This document shows positions 25,301 to 33,300 of a stretch of 64,000 nt of DNA, piece by piece. Every line of letters begins with the position of its first letter. Position 1 is the first letter of the stretch. Source of the stretch: Mytilisepta virgata (lineage: Eukaryota > Mollusca > Bivalvia > Mytilida > Mytilidae); NCBI GenBank assembly GCA_028015205.1, contig CM051519.1:41521979-41585978 (forward strand), given 5' to 3'. The notes beneath the pieces are model-generated. The model made no database searches. It saw only the letters and a program-made list of their open reading frames with translations, and had not been told where the DNA came from. The position numbers were made by a program, and so were the translations under genes.

Positions 25301-27440
25301 TTTTGAAATTAATTCTATAAATTGTTATAAAAATATACAGGATACATTGTATATATTAATGATAATAAAAAAAAACAGCAAGAGTTCCAAGCACCAAAAA
25401 AATTGTTTTATTTAGAATTGTTTTGTGCTCTTTATGACAGATAATTTAGGAAGCAGCAGATGTACATAAATGGATAAGCATAGCTTAGATGAGGAACAGC
25501 AATAAAAACAGTTCCATTCTTTACAACTTTTTTGTAATGCTGGATATGACACAAATTCATTTTTTACACCAGGAGATCAAACTTAAAATATCAATTTTTT
25601 ATACTAGGAGATCAAACTTTCATCCCAATTGCATCACAAACCCTTACATGCTGTTTCAAGTTCACATCTTATAAGGTCTCTTGAGATTTTATGGGACACT
25701 ATGGACACACATACATGTACATACATTATTACATGGGATTATATGCGACAATTCTTCTCTAAAGTCCCATTAGAAAACTTACTATTTTTTTTAATAAAAG
25801 TAATTTTCATATTTTTCACATACCAAGACTTAGTTTAATTGTGTAATCTTACATACAGATACTGGTAAGTTCACAGTTTTGAACAGATATACACAATAAT
25901 GTAAGAAGTTTTCAAATTTTGTTTTTTTGAGGTTTTTGTGGGTCATATTTGTGACAGGTATTTCACTCCAATGTTATGTTCCAATGCTATAGATTTTGAA
26001 CATGTTTGTAAATACATGCACCACTTAATATTTGGATGAAACAAATGATTTCAGTTAAACTTTTACACAGTTACAATGAACTTATTGTCAAAATCACAGT
26101 CATTCCAAAAAGTAATGAGTCATTGGACTCATACAAATCAGCTGCAAAAGAATGAGTCCCAGGACTAATCATGAAAATAAATTCTTTGATACCAATTTTG
26201 ATGCACAAGATGTGCACATTTCGTCCATTTACAACTCACCAGTTGGGCTCAATGCCTAAAATGTTGAAAACCAAAACAATATTCCAAAAGTTGAAGAGCA
26301 AATTAAAAAATGCCAAAATTACCAAAAGGTTGAATTTATGGATGAGGGAGCATAGTGAGAATACTAATATAATTTCTGTTGATTTACAAAAGACTTTATA
26401 TTGCTTGTATCCACTGTATTATAACCACAATTTTTATATTAGGAAAAAAAACTTTACACAAAAAGAAAGCAAAAAATGAAAAATTACAAAAGTTCGATTG
26501 CTCATTAATTTGATTCCAAACTTTCCTGTGTACTTATAAATTATATAATATATATATATCACTTGATCTATCTCTGCACTTTCAATACAAGCAGACTAAA
26601 CTTGCTTCAACAAATTCACTCTCAGTACGCCTGTCTTCCAAATTGTACACAACAATGACAACATATTTTGACTTTCGCAGTTCAGTAAAGCTAACCATTA
26701 ATTCATTCACATACTCTTTCTCTCTATTAGTATTACTATGGTATGAGTCTTGCTTGTTATAGCCTGAATGTCAGGCAATTGACAATAATTACAGGTCAAA
26801 CTTAGCTTTTGAAGAGAAGTAGGATGAAGTCACACACTAAAAGAGGACTTCTTCTTTCCCATTGCCCTTTGGCTTGAACCCTATAATGGAGCTGATATGG
26901 AATTAAGTGTCAGGAACTTTCCACCAAAACTGAATCAATCACAAGTGGGAAGATTTTGTTGGCCAAAAGTCAAAGTAGGATGTCCATTCTGCCACAATTT
27001 TTGTCAAAAAGTTGTCAAGAATTTTAGTTGAATGTAAACAACAACCTACATGTAAGATTGATCATCTTCATACAGCCGTAGTAATTAAAACCCACAATTA
27101 ACCAGTCTGTAGATGTGTAGTGTTTGCAGGAAGACCAGTGGCATTGCCAATGGGCATTGCCAAAGAACAAATCGTGATAAGTTGGTTAAACGGAAAATAC
27201 TTTTTGGAAATAGCAGGTTGGGACAGGGTTTTAGAATTTACAGTAGTGTACTGTAGTTTGTAAACTTACCGATTCATCTTGTTTAATGTAATTTGATGGT
27301 ATAAAGCCGACTTCACCAAATCCGTTCTGAGCAAGAAGCCAGTCTCCTCGTTTTTCACCTAATAACGTAAATTCGTCTCCCGCTATAAATGTCAAATATT
27401 CCTTTGATGGAGAGTTGTAATCATACAAAGCTCGATACAT
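6923..27440 (-). CDS. NCKIPSD: SPIN90/NCKIPSD actin-nucleation regulator, complete 11-exon gene
   Basis: Coding exons in transcript order: 27440-27270, 25277-25171, 23662-23571, 20407-19665, 19322-19161, 18707-18621, 17721-17583, 17111-17031, 10846-10625, 9715-9543 and 7108-6923. Every junction is GT-AG and the phases join without a gap, giving 2163 bases, 720 residues and a TGA stop; vertebrate NCKIPSD is about the same length. Order: N-terminal SH3 domain (1-57), a helical linker, a Pro/Ser-rich disordered region (about 124-320), then the SPIN90 leucine-rich/armadillo-like domain (about 330-715). Matches to the vertebrate protein include [31 protein letters not shown] and [10 protein letters not shown]. 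In the family, SPIN90 binds Nck and activates Arp2/3 to make linear actin filaments at the cell cortex. The start is the first ATG and begins the SH3 fold directly (MYRALYDY). Confidence 0.94.
7339..7763. repeat. Foldback element in NCKIPSD intron 10
   Basis: The ends are inverted copies: AAAGGACATGGTATGATTT at 7339-7357 and its near-complement at 7744-7763 (one or two mismatches). Inside is a second perfect 14-bp inverted pair, CCTTGCCCAAAAAG at 7596-7609 and CTTTTTGGGCAAGG at 7657-7670, around a palindrome TGTGTCTTTAAGACACA (7624-7640). No coding frame; probably a MITE-like element. Confidence 0.6.
8770..8943. repeat. Palindromic foldback element, about 175 bp
   Basis: Two nested inverted pairs: AATAAGTCATGGCATACTAT (8770 onward) pairs with CAGTATGCCATGAATTATT (8925-8943), and GGGTGTGCCTAATTTTCG (8820 onward) pairs with ACAAAAATAAGGCATACCC near 8886-8904. 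Only about 24 bases in the centre are unpaired. It lies in NCKIPSD intron 10, just left of a SINE. Confidence 0.65.
8975..9236 (+). mobile_element. tRNA-derived SINE, copy A (MetaSINE-like)
   Basis: The head has tRNA-type Pol III boxes (A box TAGGCCGAGTGGTCTA, B box GAGTTCGAATCTCACC). The body has the conserved block of this family, here diverged (TTCTCTCTGTGCACTCCGGC), and the tail is CCCCAACTAAACAGACAAAC. CATTTTTCT occurs on both sides and is a short possible target-site duplication. The 3' block resembles the core of MetaSINEs, from memory of that superfamily. It lies in NCKIPSD intron 10. Confidence 0.85.
10245..10525 (+). repeat. 52-bp tandem repeat in NCKIPSD intron 9
   Basis: The unit begins CTGTAATTGATAACAAGAGA and recurs at 10245, 10297, 10349, 10401 and 10453 with a constant 52-bp step; a diverged copy follows near 10512. 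Units differ by only a few bases, which suggests recent expansion. Confidence 0.85.
11071..11700 (+). repeat. Tandem array, about 181-bp unit
   Basis: The motif AGTCCATGTTTGTCTGTGG recurs near 11071, 11219, 11400 and 11581; the last two steps are 181 bp and the first is shorter. Units contain TAGGAGGAGTTG-like boxes and GTGCACAATGACAATGTACA. It lies in NCKIPSD intron 8 and shares its period and box with the arrays at 12267 and 15374. Confidence 0.7.
11780..13378 (-). mobile_element. Hairpin-ended element (copy R1), composite, contains a 181-bp array
   Basis: The left edge has the family's terminal hairpin with an 8-bp stem (AGGCTCAG TGGG CTGAGCCT) followed by GCTCACCTGG. The body begins and ends with the 155-bp unit type of copy R2 (TCAGAGRAGAAG, GGCCATTTTGTTTCA, GGACCTTCCATAGATGCTC) and encloses the 181-bp array. 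The expected other end, CAGGTGAGCT, is missing; the element runs straight into the hairpin of R2, so R1 is probably truncated or interrupted. Boundaries are approximate. Confidence 0.5.
12267..13145 (+). repeat. 181-bp tandem array, about five units
   Basis: The unit start GTTCCAAAGTTTGGAAAAAT recurs at 12450, 12631, 12812 and 12994 (steps 181, 181, 182), after a partial first unit near 12267. Each unit holds GTGCACATCTTCAATATATA, AACTGTAGGAGGAGTTGAT and AAATAGGTACCC. Units are nearly identical. The array ends in a C/G-rich run (13147-13180). Confidence 0.92.
13379..14277 (-). mobile_element. Hairpin-ended element (copy R2) with about four 155-bp units
   Basis: Left end: hairpin AGGCTCTCAAGAGCCT followed by CGCTCACCTGG. 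Right end: CAAGGTGAGCTA after a GGACGGACGGAC run. Inside, the unit starting AAAAATCAGTTCATTTGGC recurs at about 13527, 13683, 13835 and 13989 (steps 156, 152, 154). Short open frames over this array follow the repeat and are not genes. The combination of a terminal hairpin, short inverted CTCACCTG/CAGGTGAG motifs and internal tandem units resembles non-autonomous Helentron-type rolling-circle elements (inference). Confidence 0.7.
14332..15016 (-). mobile_element. Hairpin-ended element (copy R3) with about 163-bp units
   Basis: Left end ACTAGAGGCTCCCAAGAGCCT (hairpin), then CACTCACCTGG; right end GGGCCAGGTGAGCT, which can itself pair with AGCTCACC 19 bases upstream. The unit marker TTCCAATTGGCC recurs near 14413, 14572, 14737 and 14903. 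Each unit has a CATCTTGGATGACGGGCAGG-like block. No coding. Confidence 0.7.
15374..15800 (+). repeat. 180/181-bp tandem array, three units
   Basis: GTTTGAAAAATATTGGTTC recurs at about 15374, 15554 and 15735. Units contain AGGTGCACATCTTCAATATG and ACAAATTATGCACC. The array ends in GACGGATGGACAGACAGAC. It lies in NCKIPSD intron 8 and shares its period with the arrays at 11219 and 12267. Confidence 0.8.
15801..17030. other. Right-hand part of NCKIPSD intron 8
   Basis: AT-rich intron sequence. I see no exon, and no repeat beyond simple A and T runs, between the end of the 181-bp array and the acceptor-side exon 17031-17111. Confidence 0.5.
18240..18600. repeat. Interspersed repeat, copy 1 of a pair in NCKIPSD introns
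   Basis: The blocks CTGATACTAAATTAGGT, TGTTTAGTGGTCCATAACAA and TATTGAACAGAAAC occur here and again at 22935-23225 in the same order and strand. This copy starts near CCCCTGCCCCCAGTTATC and ends with GACAGACATACAGACAACGG. No coding frame. Confidence 0.65.
19665..20407 (-). CDS. NCKIPSD: NCKIPSD exon 4: proline/serine-rich region and start of the C-terminal domain
   Basis: The largest exon, 248 codons (about 124-371). It opens with a basic stretch followed by [10 protein letters not shown], a likely SH3/EVH1 ligand that is also present in vertebrate SPIN90. A long low-complexity part follows, then the first helix of the conserved domain ([19 protein letters not shown]). It ends in phase 0 at a GTAAGT donor. 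Confidence 0.93.
21070..21658 (-). mobile_element. Hairpin-ended element (copy R4)
   Basis: Left end ACTAGAGGTTCCCAGGAGCCT (hairpin with one wobble), right end GGGCCAGGTGAGCTA. The interior has units with GGTTTCAGACAAGAAT, GGTCCTATGTTAAACTATG and CATCTTTGATGGTGGGCAGG, as in copies R3 and R5. It lies in NCKIPSD intron 3. Confidence 0.7.
22935..23225. repeat. Interspersed repeat, copy 2 of a pair in NCKIPSD introns
   Basis: A diverged copy of 18240-18600, with the same order of blocks: CCCCAGTTATCTATTC, TACTGATACTAAATTAGG, TTTAGTGGTCCA and TATTGAACAGAAACC. Confidence 0.6.
23571..25277 (-). CDS. NCKIPSD: NCKIPSD exons 2-3: helical linker
   Basis: Exon 2 (25277-25171) encodes a helix with the motif [15 protein letters not shown], matching the vertebrate QAIDRAIEAVHNTA region. 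Exon 3 (23662-23571) continues with [13 protein letters not shown] and a Lys/Ser-rich part. Their phases (2, then 1) fit their neighbours exactly. Residues about 58-124. Confidence 0.9.
26172..26335 (+). repeat. Interspersed repeat, copy 2 (TTTGATACCAATTTTGAT family)
   Basis: Close match to 4500-4670: TTTGATACCAATTTTGATGC, AAGATGTGCACATTTCGTCC, AAAATGTTGAAAACCAAAAC and AATGCCAAAATTACCAAAAG. A 102-codon frame over it is not shared with copy 1. It lies in NCKIPSD intron 1. Confidence 0.7.
27270..27440 (-). CDS. NCKIPSD: NCKIPSD exon 1: SH3 domain
   Basis: 57 codons, ending in phase 0 at a GTAAGT donor. The SH3 signature is complete: ALYDY at the start, a GDEFTLL strand, the RGDWLLAQ tryptophan and the GFIPSNYI end. 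In SPIN90 this domain binds proline-rich partners such as WASP-family proteins (family knowledge). A 5'-truncated SINE lies about 110 bases upstream of the start codon. Confidence 0.95.
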
Positions 27441-30232
27441 TTTTTTTATTTTTCGTCTGTTAATATACCGGAAATATTAATAGTAAAGTCAGACAAGTAT
27501 ACGGAACAGCTAAGGTGAGTATTCCGGTGACTGAATGAGAAATTTACGTTTGTTTGTTTAGTTGGGGTTTAACGCCGTTTTCAGCACATTTGGCTATTTC
27601 GCGCCGGCCAGTTTTTATTAGTGGAGGAAGCCGGAGTACCCGGAGAAAACCACCGAATTTCGGTAGGAAAATTGGCAATCCTTGTCAATTAATAGAAATT
27701 TACGAATTTATTCGCTGTAATATTGCTTTGAAGTGGCTAGACCCTGCTCCTTCCACACAGCGTTAAAAGGAAACAACATCGACGATTTTTAATAAAAATT
27801 TACTTGAATAAAGAGTTAGGCTTCTTCACGATAAGCATTTGTTTGCTTGTTTGTGAATCCCATTCGTGTTTATATTTTTGTATTGTTCTTTTTGTAACGG
27901 GTGTATGTTTATTGAATAAAATATCTTTATACTAAATGTCGACGAGGAAACGAGAAAGTCAACATGGTCAGTGAAGGGATTTTTGGAGTGGTTATAAATT
28001 TTGTGAAGAAATTCAACCGAAACACAGCCAGTGGACAAAAATGAGTTTTCCAAATGTTGTCCTGAAGTTATTTTTTGTCATATTTTAATGAAATTTGTAT
28101 CGATGAGCAGAGAATCATTTATACTGATAATATCAAAATATTATAATATTTTATTGCTTTATAAAATCCATAATTAAAATACAAATTTTAATGTTAACAA
28201 CATTTTCTCCATTAAACCTATGTATTTTGACACACATAAAATCATATTGGCATTCAAATAATGATTTCTCCAAAATTCGGAATCACAGAAAAAAATCAAA
28301 ACTATCGAAATCAACATAACGTAAACATAAACATGTTCTTATTCGAACAGGCACCTGGGGAATGGGTTTAGTGTTTTGCATCCCCTTTTCCTCTGACTCC
28401 TCAGTTTCTCTGAAACATAAACATAAAACCATATTGCAAACCCACAAGGGGCATGCAATACAACGATCTACAACATACATATACGAACAAACCTAATGCA
28501 CATACAATTTGCTATATTTTATAACTATAAATTTCTTCGTCTTATATCAAAACCTTAAGTTATGTAAGTATAAACTTAAGTGTTGAGCCAATGGTCAAGT
28601 TAGCATCGCATTTAAACTCTATATAGGAGGATGTGAATAAAGTTTGAATACCTCACGCACATACCAAACCTTGCTTGCCAACGTGAAATATAATTACAGA
28701 TTTTAGTCAAATTTTGGCATTTTTCTCCTCTGAAGCTTCTCGTGAACTACAAAATTGATATGAGGAAAAACTTATTGTTGCTTGCTTATTGAGTCTGGTG
28801 AGAGTTGTTTTGGAAACGAGATGATTTCTCGGTTCATTCTGACTTTGTCAAATTATTATTTTAAAATTTTAATGAACGATTGATACAAATATACAATACC
28901 TTGTTTGTTCATTATATCCAATTTCAAAGGGAATGGTTATTATTTGTAAACATTTAACTTTATTTAATCATCGTCGTAAACTTAACTTTTTATATCCGTT
29001 TAATCGTTAAAGATCAAATTTTGCATACACGAAATAGAAGAGTTTTAAACAAAAATACACCTGTTATTAGGCCACTTTAGTTTAATTTTTTTTTTCGAAT
29101 TACCAATACAAAAAAACTAGGGTGCGGAGACGAGGTGTTTATTGCTATATTCAAGTAGCACCATTTGGGCAAACGCTTCAAAGTCATATTTAACTAGCAA
29201 ATTGGTGATTTGGAACAGAAATTTTAACATTTTTTACCTAGTTTGGCTTAACGAGTAGATTTTTTGCATTATTTTCACGAGACGGTGGTGGTAGCCAGTT
29301 ATGAACATTAAGGAGCTTGAATAACAGAAAAATAAAAAAAGACATATCTTTTGATTGCTATTGCATATTATAACGTGTCCTTTTTTCCAGTAACCATTAA
29401 CCTCCGACACTTTCATACTATATTGTACTTGCAAATATGTGTATGCATTATGAACATAAATATTATCATTTTGGATTGTAGTATCATATTCCTAGTCAAG
29501 CCATTAGTCAAATGTAAAGGTTTTCCATTAAAATCGACTTCAAGATGCTCCCACTTTATAAAATTCTATTTGTTCTAACAATTGTTCTTCTGTATTCTCA
29601 TGACTACTAAACAAAAGAGACAGAGACTTAATCTCCTTTCACTGACAAAAGTGAACACCAAGCTTAGAGAGGAGTCGACTGATAATTGGGAGTCCTGCTT
29701 CCCAATAAATATAACAATTATGCAAGATGTTTTGCGTGTGCACCATCCGAAAAGATATAGTTGGGTCCCACACCCCTCCCCCGACGGATGCATTTTGATG
29801 GTCCAAACATCTTTCAAACACGTTTTTTCCTTTTTTTTATTCGTGTGTGATCTTTTTAAATGCATTTCCCATAAAGCTGAAATAAAAGACCGTAAAATCC
29901 ATATCATTATTTTTTAAATTAAAAAGATGGAATAAAAAATATTTTCATCGCCTGTGTGCGTGACAGGTCGAATAATTGTTCAGCATCTCAATTTCTGAAC
30001 TTTGAGATCTATTTCGGACAAGATTTGACAAGCGTTTAGGAACATTAATTTACCAGCGGGGTACCTTGTATAACAATTAACGTCACGGTTAAACCTATTA
30101 GTATACATTTACTCAATCTAATTTTCACGCTATTGTCCTCCCTAATGGCTAATCCGGTGTGACGAAATCAAAAGTTACCTATTTAAACGGATGGACAATA
30201 TATTTTTTCTTCACAATATAGGGAATAGCACG
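27441..30232. promoter_or_regulatory. Divergent intergenic region between NCKIPSD and PKHD1L1
   Basis: 2.8 kb separates the two start codons, so both promoters should lie here unless there are unseen upstream 5' UTR exons. I cannot point to a defined core promoter; an A/T-rich TATTTAAAC at 30179-30187, about 50 bases before the PKHD1L1 start codon, is a weak TATA-like candidate. A truncated SINE occupies 27549-27693. Open frames near 28283-28480 and 29575-29917 show no recognisable protein. Confidence 0.4.
27549..27693 (-). mobile_element. 5'-truncated SINE next to the NCKIPSD start
   Basis: Minus-strand copy of the 3' half of the SINE family: GTTTGTTTGTTTAGTTGGGG tail, GGCGTTAAACC junction, GGAGGAAGCCGGAGTACCC block and GGCAATCCTTGTCAATT. 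The tRNA head is missing. An 11-bp target-site duplication, AGAAATTTACG, flanks it at 27538-27548 and 27694-27704, so the truncation happened at insertion. It lies about 110 bp upstream of the NCKIPSD ATG. Confidence 0.88.
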
Positions 30233-30320
30233 ATGCAAAAGAACAAAAAACATAAGAAGGAACAAGCGATTATTACAGTTTTGGTTCTATTTTATTCTAT
30301 TGGATTTTCTGATGCTGCAG
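30233..30320 (+). CDS. PKHD1L1: PKHD1L1 exon 1: start codon and signal peptide
   Basis: The ATG opens a lysine-rich n-region, then a hydrophobic core (AIITVLVLFYSIGF) and a small-residue cleavage region (SDAA), a textbook signal peptide. The donor GTAGGA follows in phase 1, which fits exon 2. The 8.7 kb intron between them means the link is inferred from phase and topology, not proven. Confidence 0.65.
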
Positions 30321-33300
30321 GTAGGAATATATAAAATTTATTTTTTCTCTTTTTTTGTCCATTTTGTGTTTTGCAATTTGTTTTTTTTTTTCATTGGTCT
30401 AATAAGACATTTTTACTCAAAAACAAAAATATCCACTTTTTACTTAGTGTGCATATGTGTTTTTGTGCTTTTGTGACCCTAATCTTTCCTGTTTTCTTCT
30501 TTGATATTAAAAATGGAAATTTTTCCACCAACAAAATTTTCACCGTTACATAAGTTTTTTTTATATGGTTATCCTGTTTAACTAATTTATTCAATTATGA
30601 AAAATTTTGGTGTTTCGGTGTATGATGATAATAATAATTATATGATGATGGTGATAATAATAATAATATATGATGATAATAATTATGAACTTTTCGATTA
30701 ATAGTTCACAAACACAAATATATAAAAGTAGATACACTTTTCAACAAGTTTTGCTTTAAAATCTGGTTGACAAATTTGTCTGAAATCCTTGCAAACTCGG
30801 GCAAGGGGTAATATGCTAAATGAAATATCAATTCATTTTACTGAAAGTAAATTTCGAATGTTTCATTGAAAAGTTGAACAAATGCTTGACTATTAAGTCG
30901 TTGGATAAGTGTTAGATGCCCAGTTAAGTTAGACTGATGGAATAAATGATGATGACAACTTCTTTGAATAGTTTCTATAGTAATATTAAACGGACTGTGC
31001 ATGAGGTCAACAACATGAAAGGGGAAAGGGGGGTGTAATTGGAAGTCTATCCATAGGGTAATTCCATTTCGACGGTTGGTTTCCCAACCCAATTATAAGA
31101 TAAAATGCAATATTAGAATACAATGATAAAAATTTTCAACATTCGGATACCTTCAACATGTTTTCTATCATGCACAATTTCAATTTTTTCTCGGATAAGA
31201 AGGAAGGCTAAACCAATGTTTCGATGCATCATCAGTTTTCAAAAAATATTTTTCCAAGTTTTAAATAACGACTTTATTTATGCTGTTCTCGAATTTGCAT
31301 TCCATTTCAAGGGCTCTTTATGTGTATTATATTGCCTTAGTGTAAAACCGTATCAAGTATATTTGTCAGCAATAATTGTTTTCCGTTCGATTTTTACATA
31401 TTGTTGTTTTAATATATCAATAACTCCATTAGGTTGTATAGTTTGTTTGTACACGGAGCCATATAATGTTATAAATAATATACAAGTATTGGCCATTGTC
31501 CACGTTTCATGGTCGTATGAGTATCATCCGAAAGATTGAGTACTCAACAACATGCTTAACTCCGTTTCATTCTATTCATGCCTTTACCCTGTACTGTGAC
31601 TCCTTATACTCACCCTTATAGTTTTTGACAGCTTCATAGTTTTGTCATATGAAATATAAGATAATTGCTTAATTGATAAGTATTTATAATACCTTTAACC
31701 TGTTCATTATTTTATAACAATATTTGCTGTAAATTATTCCATAACACTGTAGTTCTCAAACATACAGTTCATATTCATTAAGCTATGGCTAAATTATGCG
31801 TCCCTGCTGAACTCGATACACTTGAAAGTCGATGTCCCCATCATAGTGTTTTGGTCTACTGTGATATATTGGTGAATTGGTTCTCGTCCCAAGAATGCAT
31901 GTTTTTATTTGCCAGTGGACAGTGTACAGTTAGATTATAACTTTATTGGGTAACTACACCCATAACGTTCAAGGGGTGGCCAAGTGAACTTACTTATACT
32001 TTCAACAAAAAGCTTCCCTCTAACTGTATCGTCTAACTACAATGATGTGCCAAAACTCGCTGATTTAATGCTGCAGAGATTTTTAAAATATTCCCATAAA
32101 CAACTTCGTAGTAAATTTTAGAAAAAGTCTGGTTTAATATAAACTATAAAGCGAGGAATACTCTTGGCACGTCACTGTAGCTTCAGTTTGAGTAAGCATC
32201 GAGTTGGTGGCTAAATGGAATTTTAACAAACACGTGTATTGGCTCTTGTTGAGACACCCCTACAATTGTCAAAACAGGACTTCATTTTGTGATTTTTTTC
32301 TGTAAATCAGTAATAGCAGGAACTCATTCGTGCTGAGACATTTATATTGGCCTAGCTATGATGGTTGATGTCAAAACAGGTGACCATCTTCAATCGCTGA
32401 CAAAAAGATTTCAAAGTCTTGCGTACATAGATATGTATAATCATCAATATATTATTTATTATTCAAAGGATGTGTTGCGACAAAACGAAATAGATGGAGG
32501 CAATCGGAAACGACTGCTAACCTCGTATTCAAAACATGTTGCATCCCTGTAGCTATAGTATACTGTACTAGTTTCACATGGTCCGCATTTTTTTGCAAAT
32601 TAAAATATTTGAACAATACTGTGAAAAAAAATTGCACAAACTGAAAAATAATAGAGGATTTAGTTCGCAAGCAAAAATTCATATTATTCGAATTCGACTC
32701 CCGGGGGCTCAAAGTTTTGAAAATTAAAATTAACTTCTAAAATCTTATTGCGCAACTAAATGTAGTGTACTACAATATTGTGTAGAAATAAAATGCATAA
32801 CGTTGAAATTGAAAGAGGCGTTTAGACCAAGAGAAAAGTGACAGGCGGGCAGACGTTTAGGGGGTGTGTTGGTAAAAAAAAATTATGGCAAATATTACCA
32901 CATTTTAAGGGTTAAAATGTAATGATAACTTTTACTCTGTATAAAGTTTTTATTCTTCCGTCGTCAGGTGAATTACCATTTAATTTTGATTTTAAATAAG
33001 ACGATGACAGGTGTTTCAATTTAATTTTCTGGGCAGTATCAATGAACAGCTAAAGGAGCAAATGGTTTTTGTACTGTTTAGACTCAGAATGCCATTATAC
33101 TTGTAAGTCAGAAAATTAATAAAGTTTGCCTTAATATAATAATTGAATAGTTTCATAACTCTAAGGATTTAAAGTCAAGATCTGAGTCTACTTGTTTGTA
33201 TGGAATATGTTCCCAAAATGAGGGTCTAGATGTGTATGGTCTCAAATTCCGTATTTGGTTACATTTCGTTTCATTTTTCTGTATCAGTAAAAGAAATATC

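Noticed and set aside
29575..29917. Overlapping frames of about 110 codons on both strands
   Set aside because: Both strands being open over the same stretch is more likely chance than two genes; neither product resembles a known family.
31123..31539. 138-codon plus-strand frame in PKHD1L1 intron 1
   Set aside because: Composition dominated by Phe, Ile, Ser and Cys as expected by chance in AT-rich DNA; no domain or splice support.
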